This document shows positions 27,771-35,623 of a stretch of 64,000 bases of DNA, piece after piece; position 1 is the first letter of the stretch; each line of letters starts with the position of its first letter. This DNA comes from an uncultured Prevotella sp. Its GTDB lineage: Bacteria > Bacteroidota > Bacteroidia > Bacteroidales > Bacteroidaceae. Location: NCBI GenBank assembly GCA_900550365.1, contig URRR01000004.1:1-64000 (forward strand). The letters are read 5' to 3'. The translations under genes and the position numbers were made by a program. Below the pieces are notes generated by a model. The model saw nothing but the letters and a program-made list of their open reading frames with translations, made no database searches and was not told the DNA's origin.

Positions 27771-30014
27771 TTAAAGAGCATATCCTGTCCAGCCGAATAC
27801 ACCCGTGTCAGCGCCAGTGTTGCCGTCAACAACCGTCACACCGGGATATTCTTCGTTAGCATTAAGCTCTCCGTCGGTTATAGAACCGAGCTGGTTGGTA
27901 ACGCTAATCTCCGTGTCTGTAGCAGCATCACCCTTTCCGTCGGTAAGGTCAACAAGGTTCTCGGCAGAGCCGTTGCCCTTAACAAGAGCGTTGATGATGT
28001 GAGCCGTAGCACCGCGACGTATCTTGATGGCATCGTTCATCACCTGGCTTGACAGGTTCTCGATAGTCATGTTCTCTATCGTGAAGTTAGCCTGCGGAGT
28101 GTGGTCAGGGCCGTTGCCGTCGAGGTTACCGTCAGCCTCAACGCCGCGCGGGTCTTCCTCAGTGCTTGTGAAGCCAGCTTCCCAGCGTCCGTAGCAGTTG
28201 CTCAGCGTGCCGCAATAGCCCTGAGTGAAGTCGAAGCAGTCGTCATCGCAGTTTACAGCGAGCAGATTTTCAACGTTAACAGAACCACCGAAGAACTCGA
28301 TAGCGTCGTCAGCGCCTTCAGCGATGTAGATGTTCTCAATCTTAGTTCTGTTACCAACAGCATTCAGAGTCAGTCCGTTGTGCTCTATGTCAGCAGAGCT
28401 GCGCGCGCCAGAGTATAGTATCTTAACGTAAGTCAGCACTCCAGAGAAGTCCTCGTTGTTGTCACCGCCGTAGGGAACGTTGTTGTCTATCTCGGTAGTT
28501 CCTTCGTGAACGCCGTCACCTGCGCCTGAGATTTGAGCATATCCGTTTACGATTATACCGCCCCAATAGCCTGCACCGGCATTGTCTGTGTCAGCAGTGA
28601 ATGTAACAGGAGCGTCTTCGGTACCGGTAGCATATATCTTTCCGCCACGCTCTACGAGGATGAAGTTATCGAAACCGTTGCGTGCCTTAACCGTAGTTCC
28701 GGCCGGAACAACCAGCACGCCGCCTTCCTTAACGTGTACAGAACCGTCAATGAAGTATTCTTTTCCGGCCTCGAGAGATACAGCCGTAGTGATTTCAGTA
28801 GGCAGATTGCCCTCTGCCAAGAACTCAGTTGTCTGCAGCTGAGGTACGGTATATCCGGTCCAGCTGAGGTCTGACACGTTAGCGCCGTTGTTGCCTGCTT
28901 CAACATTGACGTTTGCATAGCTTCCGTCGCCGCTGTTAATCATAGCGTCAGTGATGTAGTAAGCATTGTTTGAAACGCTGATTTCTGAGCCGGTGTCAGC
29001 TCCGCCCTTGCTGTCATTAAGGTCGATGAGGTTCTCGATAGCGCCTGTTCCGTAAACTGCAGCACCCGTTATGTGTGCTTTAGCGCCGCGGCGGATCTTG
29101 ATTGCGTCCTGCATTGACTGGGCAGAAGAGTTGTTAACGATAGTCATGTTCTCGATAGTGAAGTCTGACTGGTTAACGTGGTCGGGACCGTTACCGTCAA
29201 GGTTACCGTCAGCCTCAACGCCGCGCGGGTCTTCCTCTGAACTTACGAAGCCCTCTTCCCAGATGCCGAAGCAGTTTCTCAGTGTGCCAGAATAGCCCTG
29301 AGTGAAGTCAAACATGTCGTCATCACAGTTAACAGCGACAACGTTGCTTACGTTAACTGTTCCGCCGAAGAACTCTATCGCGTCGTCAGCACCGTCAGCA
29401 ATATATATGTTGTTGATAGTAGTTCCGTTACCTACTCCATTGAGAGTAAGGCCGTTATGCTCTATCTCATCATTCTGGTTAGCACCAGTATAGAGCAGCT
29501 TTACGTACTCAATTATACCGCTGTTGTCAGCTGCGTCAGTACCTCCGTAAGGCACAGTGTTGCTTATTTCAGTATAACCTATTGTGCCTTCACTCTCTCC
29601 TGAGATAGGAGCATAACCGTTAATGATAAGTCCTCCCCAATAGCCTGCTGTCGCATTGTCTGCGTCTGCGGTCATTACGATAGGCTGAGATGCCGTTCCC
29701 TGTGCGTCGATTTTACCTCCCTGCTCTACCAGGATGTAGTTTCCAAAGCCCTGTGCGGCCTTGATTACAGTTCCGGCTGGTATCTCGAGAGTAGCTCCGT
29801 CGGGCACAATCAGCGCGCTGGTAAGGTGATATTCCTTTGACGCGTCAAGTGTCAGCGTACCTTGAACGGTACCTCCGAGCACTAAAGATTCGGTGTTGTC
29901 CGTGCCGTCTCCTTCTCCGCTGTTGTCAATGTCATCATCGTCACTGCAGGAAGTCAGTGTCACTGCACTCATCATGGCAAGCAAAGCCATGGATGTAAGA
30001 AAGAATTTTTTCAT
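27771..30014 (-). CDS. surface-type lipoprotein with two tandem beta-helix modules
   Basis: A 747-residue protein with a lipoprotein signal (lipobox LTSC, then SDDDD). After a short acidic linker come two homologous modules, ~45-395 and ~396-747. Each contains an EYxxxxxxxVxxGxxLxxPAGTxxKAxxGFxNxILVExGGKI segment, then GYWGG, EHNGLTLN, ADDAIEFFGG, DDxFDFTQGY, EEDPRGVEADGNLDGNGPDH and DAIKIRRGA. The repeated Gly/Asn/Asp-rich strands suggest a right-handed beta-helix. It begins 51 nt after the TonB receptor stop, so the two are one operon and probably a receptor plus surface-lipoprotein pair. The ligand is unknown; I recognise no SusD fold. Confidence 0.85.
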   Translation of the reverse strand: MKKFFLTSMALLAMMSAVTLTSCSDDDDIDNSGEGDGTDNTESLVLGGTVQGTLTLDASKEYHLTSALIVPDGATLEIPAGTVIKAAQGFGNYILVEQGGKIDAQGTASQPIVMTADADNATAGYWGGLIINGYAPISGESEGTIGYTEISNTVPYGGTDAADNSGIIEYVKLLYTGANQNDEIEHNGLTLNGVGNGTTINNIYIADGADDAIEFFGGTVNVSNVVAVNCDDDMFDFTQGYSGTLRNCFGIWEEGFVSSEEDPRGVEADGNLDGNGPDHVNQSDFTIENMTIVNNSSAQSMQDAIKIRRGAKAHITGAAVYGTGAIENLIDLNDSKGGADTGSEISVSNNAYYITDAMINSGDGSYANVNVEAGNNGANVSDLSWTGYTVPQLQTTEFLAEGNLPTEITTAVSLEAGKEYFIDGSVHVKEGGVLVVPAGTTVKARNGFDNFILVERGGKIYATGTEDAPVTFTADTDNAGAGYWGGIIVNGYAQISGAGDGVHEGTTEIDNNVPYGGDNNEDFSGVLTYVKILYSGARSSADIEHNGLTLNAVGNRTKIENIYIAEGADDAIEFFGGSVNVENLLAVNCDDDCFDFTQGYCGTLSNCYGRWEAGFTSTEEDPRGVEADGNLDGNGPDHTPQANFTIENMTIENLSSQVMNDAIKIRRGATAHIINALVKGNGSAENLVDLTDGKGDAATDTEISVTNQLGSITDGELNANEEYPGVTVVDGNTGADTGVFGWTGYAL

Positions 30015-30065
30015 GTTGCTAAATAATTTTAGTTGATGAATTGTTATCCGTTTATATTACCTTTT

Positions 30066-32783
30066 TTATAAATTGTATGTCAGTCCGATGCTGAAGTCCA
30101 TGCCCCTCTTGTACTTGCTGAGCACCACTTCATTGTTGTCGGCGTTGCCCTTACGGGTAAGCTGGTGGGCAGAATTGAGCAGATTGCGTGCCTTCAGACT
30201 GATAGAGAAGTGCTTGCCGAGCTGTGATGAGGCCACGAAGTCAAGCGTAGGAATGCCGTTCTCCATGATGTCCTGATAGCCCTGAGTGCCCACAGTGTAG
30301 AGCCGGTCACTGAAATAATTGAACACGAGAGCGCCCGTAAACGAGTTGGAACCTTTGCGGAGAAGATAAGTAAGGTCAGCATTTACAAGCCAGGGAGCCG
30401 CACCTTCGAGCTGCGAGCCTGACGCGTCAGTTGCCAAAGGCACCTTGGCGCAGGTATAGGTATATGCTCCGTTAAAGCCGAACGTAAGTCTGCTGAGACC
30501 CTCGTTCTCAAGATTATGCGAGAAGATATGCTTCTTAAGCTCCATCTCCACACCTGCGGCAATGGCGTGGTCAGAGATATTCTGATACGACAGGTATCCT
30601 CCTGCGCTGGCTATCTCGATACGAGAGATAGGGTTCTTGATGTATTTATAGAAGCCGGTGATTGAGAACAGCTCAGAGGGAGATATGTACCAGTCCCACT
30701 TCAGGTCAACGTTGTAATTGTCAGAGGGCTTCAGATTGGGGTTACCCTGGCTCTTGAAACTTACGCTGACATAGCGGTAAGGAGATATTTCCTTTGACTG
30801 CGGCAGGGTGTAAGTCTTGCTTGCGGCAAGTCGGAGAGCATGATCCTCTGTTATGTTGTAGCGCAGGTTAAGGCTGGGGAGGAAGTAGTTCTTGTCTATC
30901 TTCTGCTCACCCTGCGTTCCTCCACGGTTAACGTTATATTTAACCTTCATGTTCACGTTGTCATATTTCAGTCCGAGGTTAGCTATGAACTTATCAGTAA
31001 ACTGGTAAGTGCCCTCCGCGTAGGCTGAGTGAATGTTCTTGTTTACGTCATACTCGTCAACGTTGCGGTCGAGCTGGAAGTAACCTTGCTCGAAGTTATC
31101 ATTGTTGAAGTAGTCGTCAAAGCGGACGTTGGCGATGTCAAAGACGTTCTGTCGTGCCACGGCCATGTCGTACTCAACGGCCTCAAAGCCGTCGTCAACG
31201 AAGCGTCCAATGTAACCTAACTTTACGTTAGACTTCTGCTCGAAGCGGTCTTTCAGCTTATATGTCAGCGAGGCGCGCACGTTAAGGTCGTTGCCGTCAA
31301 GTGTTGAGAAGTAGCGTTGCTGTATTCCCGTACCCTTCATCGGCACGTATCCGTCATCTGTCAGCACCAGATTGTTGATGCGGCGGTCAGGTTCGTAGCC
31401 GTTGATTATGTTATATGACACGCCGGCGTTAAGGTCAAACATCTTGCCGAGCTGCCATTTAGAGTCGAGCTGATTTACTATGAGCATGTTGTCGTTGGTC
31501 TGCTGACGGCGCATGAAGCCCTCGTAAGTGTCTGACGACTCATACTTCGAGTCCATTCCGAGGTAATCGCCGACAGATTCGTCGGTAGAATGCACGAGCA
31601 TGAAGTTGTAAGCGATATTGTGCTTACGGTTGATAGAATAGTCGATGTTGGCCATTGCCACCTGACTTGTCCTCACCTTGGATATGTCTCCGTCCATATC
31701 CTGCGACAGGCGGCCGCTGGTGGTAGAGTTGCGCACCTCCTCGTCGTAATGGGTGTAGTCCTTGTTATGGCTCGCTACTATGAAGAAAGAAAGCGGATTG
31801 TTGCCTAACATGAAGCGCTTTCCGCCCGAAATTGTGTAGTTCTGATTGATCTGAAGGCTCTGTCTGCTCGGGTCGAGAGAGTTCTTGAAGCTGTACGAGC
31901 CGAGGTTATCACCCGGAGTGCTCCTGTCAGCGAAGCCGAAGGCGTTTACACCGTCGAGCCTCTGGAAGTCTGACGACAGCGTCTGCGAGTTGAAACCGCC
32001 CGAGACGCTTACGCTCAGCTTGCCGTCGCCGGTAAGTTCCTTGGATGTTATGTTGATGTCAGCACCCGCCACGTCGGCCGGAGTATTGCCGTAAAAGGCC
32101 TTGTTGACGTCTATCGACTGTATAATATCGGTAGAGAACATGTCGAGGGCGATGTTCTTATACTCAGGGTCTTCCGACGGAATGGGGAAGCGGTTGAGCG
32201 TGGTGATGTTGTAACGGTCACCCAGTCCGCGTACAAAGACGTTCTTCACGCCATCCTGCTTGGATATACCTGAAATCTTGGTCACGGCTGCCTGGGCGTC
32301 GCTGATGCCCTTGCGCGACAACTCCTGCGCTCCGATAGTCTGCACGGCAACGACAGAGCGCTTCTGCTCCATCATCGTAACGTTCTCTGACTCACGGTTG
32401 GCCTTGGCAACGACCTCGACTCCTGCCAGCTGGCGGTTGTCCGTTTCCATCTCGAAGTCGAGCGTGGTAACCTTGTTGTCCTCAATCTTCACCTGGCGCT
32501 TAACGGCCGTCTTATATCCTACGTATTTTATTTCGATGTCATAAATTCCGTCTTTCAGTCCCGAGAGGCTGAAGTTACCGTCAATGTCGGTCACGGCCGC
32601 GATGTCGCTGCCCACTACCTTCACGGTAGCGCCGATAAGCGGTTCCTTCGATTGTCTGTCCTTAATGCAGCCCTTGATGTCCACGTCTACGTCATTAACG
32701 CCTGCGGCAACAGCCTGCATCGTGATAACGGACATCAGCGCAGCCGCGCTGATAATCTTCTTAAATCTGCTTTTTACCTTCAT
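30066..32783 (-). CDS. TonB-dependent outer-membrane receptor
   Basis: About 905 residues: signal peptide (to AVAAG), a CarboxypepD-regulatory-like domain (~35-115: GCIKDRQSKEPLIGATVKVV), a plug domain (~130-290, with VRGLGDRYNITTLNRFPIPS) and a 22-strand barrel with many YxF/xNL strands ending GMDFSIGLTYNL. It imports a large ligand using the TonB-ExbB/D energy system. The longer frame begins at 32828, but a -7 box TACCTTTG (32812-32819) overlaps it; ATG 32783 fits the expected transcript start near 32805 and gives a clean signal peptide. The duplicated lipoprotein follows in the same operon. Confidence 0.93.
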   Translation of the reverse strand: MKVKSRFKKIISAAALMSVITMQAVAAGVNDVDVDIKGCIKDRQSKEPLIGATVKVVGSDIAAVTDIDGNFSLSGLKDGIYDIEIKYVGYKTAVKRQVKIEDNKVTTLDFEMETDNRQLAGVEVVAKANRESENVTMMEQKRSVVAVQTIGAQELSRKGISDAQAAVTKISGISKQDGVKNVFVRGLGDRYNITTLNRFPIPSEDPEYKNIALDMFSTDIIQSIDVNKAFYGNTPADVAGADINITSKELTGDGKLSVSVSGGFNSQTLSSDFQRLDGVNAFGFADRSTPGDNLGSYSFKNSLDPSRQSLQINQNYTISGGKRFMLGNNPLSFFIVASHNKDYTHYDEEVRNSTTSGRLSQDMDGDISKVRTSQVAMANIDYSINRKHNIAYNFMLVHSTDESVGDYLGMDSKYESSDTYEGFMRRQQTNDNMLIVNQLDSKWQLGKMFDLNAGVSYNIINGYEPDRRINNLVLTDDGYVPMKGTGIQQRYFSTLDGNDLNVRASLTYKLKDRFEQKSNVKLGYIGRFVDDGFEAVEYDMAVARQNVFDIANVRFDDYFNNDNFEQGYFQLDRNVDEYDVNKNIHSAYAEGTYQFTDKFIANLGLKYDNVNMKVKYNVNRGGTQGEQKIDKNYFLPSLNLRYNITEDHALRLAASKTYTLPQSKEISPYRYVSVSFKSQGNPNLKPSDNYNVDLKWDWYISPSELFSITGFYKYIKNPISRIEIASAGGYLSYQNISDHAIAAGVEMELKKHIFSHNLENEGLSRLTFGFNGAYTYTCAKVPLATDASGSQLEGAAPWLVNADLTYLLRKGSNSFTGALVFNYFSDRLYTVGTQGYQDIMENGIPTLDFVASSQLGKHFSISLKARNLLNSAHQLTRKGNADNNEVVLSKYKRGMDFSIGLTYNL

Positions 32784-32811
32784 AAAAACAATCCTATTCA
32801 TTTTTCCGCTG

Positions 32812-32819
32812 CAAAGGTA
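32812..32819 (-). promoter_or_regulatory. -7 box of TonB receptor/lipoprotein operon
   Basis: TACCTTTG on the minus strand. Upstream TTG triplets exist but at 14 nt or less, not the usual 19-20, so the operon may need an activator. Confidence 0.6.
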
Positions 32820-33114
32820 CGTAGTCAATATTTCAATGAAGTTTCCTGGCCGTTAGCAATCGTTGACGATTGTTTTTCAATATCATTACGCAACCATATA
32901 CACCTTTTTAATATATAATATACGCCTGTTCGTATATTTACAGGGTATCATTCAAACGTAAAAACCTTACAAAATGTCACTACGGAAATGTTCGGAAAAT
33001 CTGCTGAAATAGAAAAAACGCGGGCTCACGGCATGTCCTTTAGCGGAACGCCGACAGCCCGAAATGTCTCAAAACACGCTCTTTCGTGCCTGCGGAGACG
33101 GCCAACGCGCCTCT

Positions 33115-33217
33115 AAATGACGGTCACTGGCATTGCGAAAGACGGCCATCGGCAATGCAAAAGGCCATCTTTCAGCATGCAAAAGGTGGTCTTTTAGCCC
33201 GTAAGCGGCCGTCAGGC
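33115..33217. repeat. 22-bp-period palindromic array, locus 5 (4-5 units, degraded)
   Basis: Units at 33115, 33137, 33159, 33181 and perhaps 33203, keeping the 22-bp step although their sequences have drifted (GAAAGACGGCCATC, AAAAGGCCATCTTTC, AAAAGGTGGTCTTTT). It lies in the 875-bp divergent gap between the TonB receptor and the NlpC/P60 gene; outside the array and the two promoters I see nothing in that gap. Confidence 0.8.
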
Positions 33218-33575
33218 ACTGCACACCTTACCGTCTCACAGGCTTAAACCACTGAACGTCAAGGATATAAATCTGCACACGTTTTTCTGCGATATTTACG
33301 CCCGAAGGCTTTATTTTTTCAAATAACGCGAAACAGAAGCGTCACCAGAAATCATTGTGTAAGCATTAACGGCAATACGGCAGACAAACGTCAGGCGCAC
33401 CGACGGCGGCCATGTGCTAAAAAAGGAAACACTTGTTTCTTAAAGAATGTAAACGCATCGGCTTGAAGTTTTATTTCATGTATTTTGCCGTAAAATGCAA
33501 TATAACAGACGATAACGCGCCGCGAAGGTACATCTGGCACGCTTTTTGCTAATCCCCAAAAGATGTAAACGGGCT

Positions 33576-33605
33576 TTGAATTACGCTCTTTTTTTGTTAA
33601 CTTCG
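33576..33605 (+). promoter_or_regulatory. promoter of the NlpC/P60 gene
   Basis: TTG (33576-33578), 19 nt, TAACTTCG (33598-33605): one mismatch from TAnnTTTG. The ATG follows at 33659. Confidence 0.6.
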
Positions 33606-33658
33606 CAATCGAAAACATTTTAAAACCCCTTTCATACTATATACAGAACCAGTAAAAC

Positions 33659-34213
33659 ATGAAATATCTCAAGACATTTGCCGTTGCAATGATGATGCTC
33701 ACAGCCGGAATTCCGGCGGCGGCCGACAACGACAACAACGGCAATGAAGAACAGCAATACGAAGAAATAGACAATTACGACTTTATATACGACAACGAGA
33801 ACAACGGCGAAGACGTTGAGTTCTCGCTGATTGATGATGTGCTCGACGAGGCTTTCTCTCACCTCGGCGCGCGCTACCGCCGCGGCCAGTCAGGGCCTAA
33901 CGCCTTCGACTGCTCCGGTTTTACGAGCTATGTGTTCAAGAACATGGGCATAGAGCTTAACCGCTCGTCACGCGCCCAGTACACTCAGGGCGAGGCAGTG
34001 AGCAAGAACGACCTCCGCACGGGTGACCTCGTGTTCTTCACCGGCTCAAGTCCGAGAGGGCCGATAGGCCATGTGGGCATCGTTGTTGATGTTGACAAGG
34101 TTGACGGCAGCTTCAACTTCATCCACGCAAGCATAAAGGGTGTAAAGGTAAGCAACTCTGACGAGAGATACTACGCACGCCGTTACGTGGGCGCACGCCG
34201 CGTGATGCAATGA
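33659..34213 (+). CDS. secreted NlpC/P60 peptidase
   Basis: A 184-residue protein with a signal peptide ending AAAD, then a ~40-residue acidic linker rich in Asn/Asp/Glu, and a C40 NlpC/P60 domain. The catalytic Cys is in FDCSGFTSYVF, the His in IGHVGIVVDV and the third residue (His) in FIHASIKGV. Such enzymes cut peptide stems of peptidoglycan. The acidic linker is unusual and may keep the domain in the periplasm or hold it off the wall. Not visibly in an operon; the CapA-like gene follows after 108 bp. Confidence 0.93.
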   Translation: MKYLKTFAVAMMMLTAGIPAAADNDNNGNEEQQYEEIDNYDFIYDNENNGEDVEFSLIDDVLDEAFSHLGARYRRGQSGPNAFDCSGFTSYVFKNMGIELNRSSRAQYTQGEAVSKNDLRTGDLVFFTGSSPRGPIGHVGIVVDVDKVDGSFNFIHASIKGVKVSNSDERYYARRYVGARRVMQ

Positions 34214-34321
34214 CACGTAAACCGTAAGCCGGAGACATAGAGTTAAGGCAACGTTATTTTATCTGATTACTTTCGCTGAACGTTCCCTGAACTCCGTTTC
34301 TCCGGCTCTTTATATTCTGCA

Positions 34322-35446
34322 ATGTATTTCCACACGCTTTTTGTCTTAACGGCATTTGCCGCAGCGTCTGTCTCGTGTTCACGCACGGGCGGAAAGGAGG
34401 CTCATGACCTCGCCACTGACAGCATACCGCCACAGCACAAGGCTGAAGTTCAGGCGGACACCGTGCCTTCTGACGACATATTTACCGTCGCTCTGACGGG
34501 CGACATAATGATGGGCACGACGTATCCTGACAGCGTGCTGCCGCCGGACAATGGCCGGGCACTGTTCAGAGACGTGCAGGCCATACTGCGCCGGGCCGAC
34601 ATCGCCGCCGGAAATCTTGAGGGAACAATCTGCGACACGACTTACTCCACACGAAAGAAAACGTCTGAATACAACTATGCTTTCCGCATGCCGCCCGAAT
34701 TTGCGCCGCTTCTGAAGGAGGCAGGATTCGACTTTCTCTGCATGGCAAACAACCATACGAACGACTTCGGGCCGGCCGGCATACGCTCTACGGAGGCCGA
34801 ACTGAGCCGCCTCGGCATCAGTTTCGCCGGAATAAGGGGGCATAACGAGCTGGCGGTCGTTGAGCGTCGCGGCGTAAAGTTCGGTCTGTGCGCCTTCGGA
34901 CACAATGCCCACACGCTGCGCATGGACAACCCCTCGAAGGTCAGGAGCATACTCGACTCGCTGCAACGCGTGGCCGATATCGTCATCGTCTCGTTCCACG
35001 GAGGGGCTGAAGGCTCGGCTTACAGCCATCTGCCTTACGGCAAAGAGGAGTTTCTTAACGAGAACCGCGGGTCTCTGAGAGAGTTCGCCCGCTTCTGCAT
35101 AGACAACGGCGCCGACATCGTTTACGGCCACGGCCCTCACGTAGTGCGCTGTATTGAGACTTACCGGGGCCGCTTTATCGCCTACAGTCTCGGCAACTTC
35201 TGCACTCCTTACGGCATAAGTATCCTCGGAATATCGGGCTACGCCCCGGTGATAGAGGTGCAGACCGACCGCCAGGGGCGTTTCCTCAACGGCACAATCC
35301 ACCCCTTCATACAGCGCAGAGGCCTCGGACCGCGGCGCGACACGACCGGCGTCGTAATAAAAAGAATCGCTGAACTTACCGCCGAGGATATTCCTCAAGG
35401 CAAACTGAGAATATCTAATGACGGAAAAATAAACATAAATGAGTGA
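34322..35446 (+). CDS. CapA-family metallophosphoesterase-like lipoprotein
   Basis: A 374-residue protein with a lipobox SVSC in the N-terminal signal. The PGA_cap/CapA domain covers ~55-320 with ALTGDIMMGTTYPDS, GNLEGTICD, CMANNHTNDFGPAGIRST, VSFHGGAEG and VYGHGPHVVRC; the Asp/His/Asn residues of the metal site are present. In Bacillus CapA takes part in poly-gamma-glutamate capsule export. Many Bacteroidota carry such lipoproteins with no capsule genes nearby, as here, so the true role is uncertain. Confidence 0.88.
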   Translation: MYFHTLFVLTAFAAASVSCSRTGGKEAHDLATDSIPPQHKAEVQADTVPSDDIFTVALTGDIMMGTTYPDSVLPPDNGRALFRDVQAILRRADIAAGNLEGTICDTTYSTRKKTSEYNYAFRMPPEFAPLLKEAGFDFLCMANNHTNDFGPAGIRSTEAELSRLGISFAGIRGHNELAVVERRGVKFGLCAFGHNAHTLRMDNPSKVRSILDSLQRVADIVIVSFHGGAEGSAYSHLPYGKEEFLNENRGSLREFARFCIDNGADIVYGHGPHVVRCIETYRGRFIAYSLGNFCTPYGISILGISGYAPVIEVQTDRQGRFLNGTIHPFIQRRGLGPRRDTTGVVIKRIAELTAEDIPQGKLRISNDGKININE

Positions 35447-35623
35447 AAAGTGAAGAGTGAAAAGTGAAGAATCCAATGGCATTCTGAGTGAAAAGTGAAG
35501 AGTGAAAAGTGAAAAATCCATGTGCTTAAATAAGCGATAAGACATTTGGATTTTTCACTTTTCACTTTTAGTTCTTCACTCTTTAGCACATGGATTTTTC
35601 ACTTTTCACTTTTAGTTCTTCCC
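35440..35623. repeat. GTGAAAAGTGAAGA tract and inverted repeat between capA-like gene and priA
   Basis: Repeated GTGAAAAGTGAAGAGTGA on the left is mirrored by TTTTTCACTTTTCACTTTTAG on the right, with two copies of the ATCCA(TG)TG / CACATGGAT pair. It lies between convergent genes and can form long hairpins, so it probably terminates transcription from both sides. Related in kind to the GGAGTAA tracts but with a different repeat word. Confidence 0.8.

Noticed and set aside
27771..30014. Possible assembly duplication inside the lipoprotein gene
   Set aside because: The two modules are clearly homologous but well diverged at protein and DNA level, so this is an old duplication rather than an artefact.
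33391..33618. A 75-codon minus-strand frame upstream of the NlpC/P60 gene
   Set aside because: It covers that gene's promoter, has no recognisable features and no start context.
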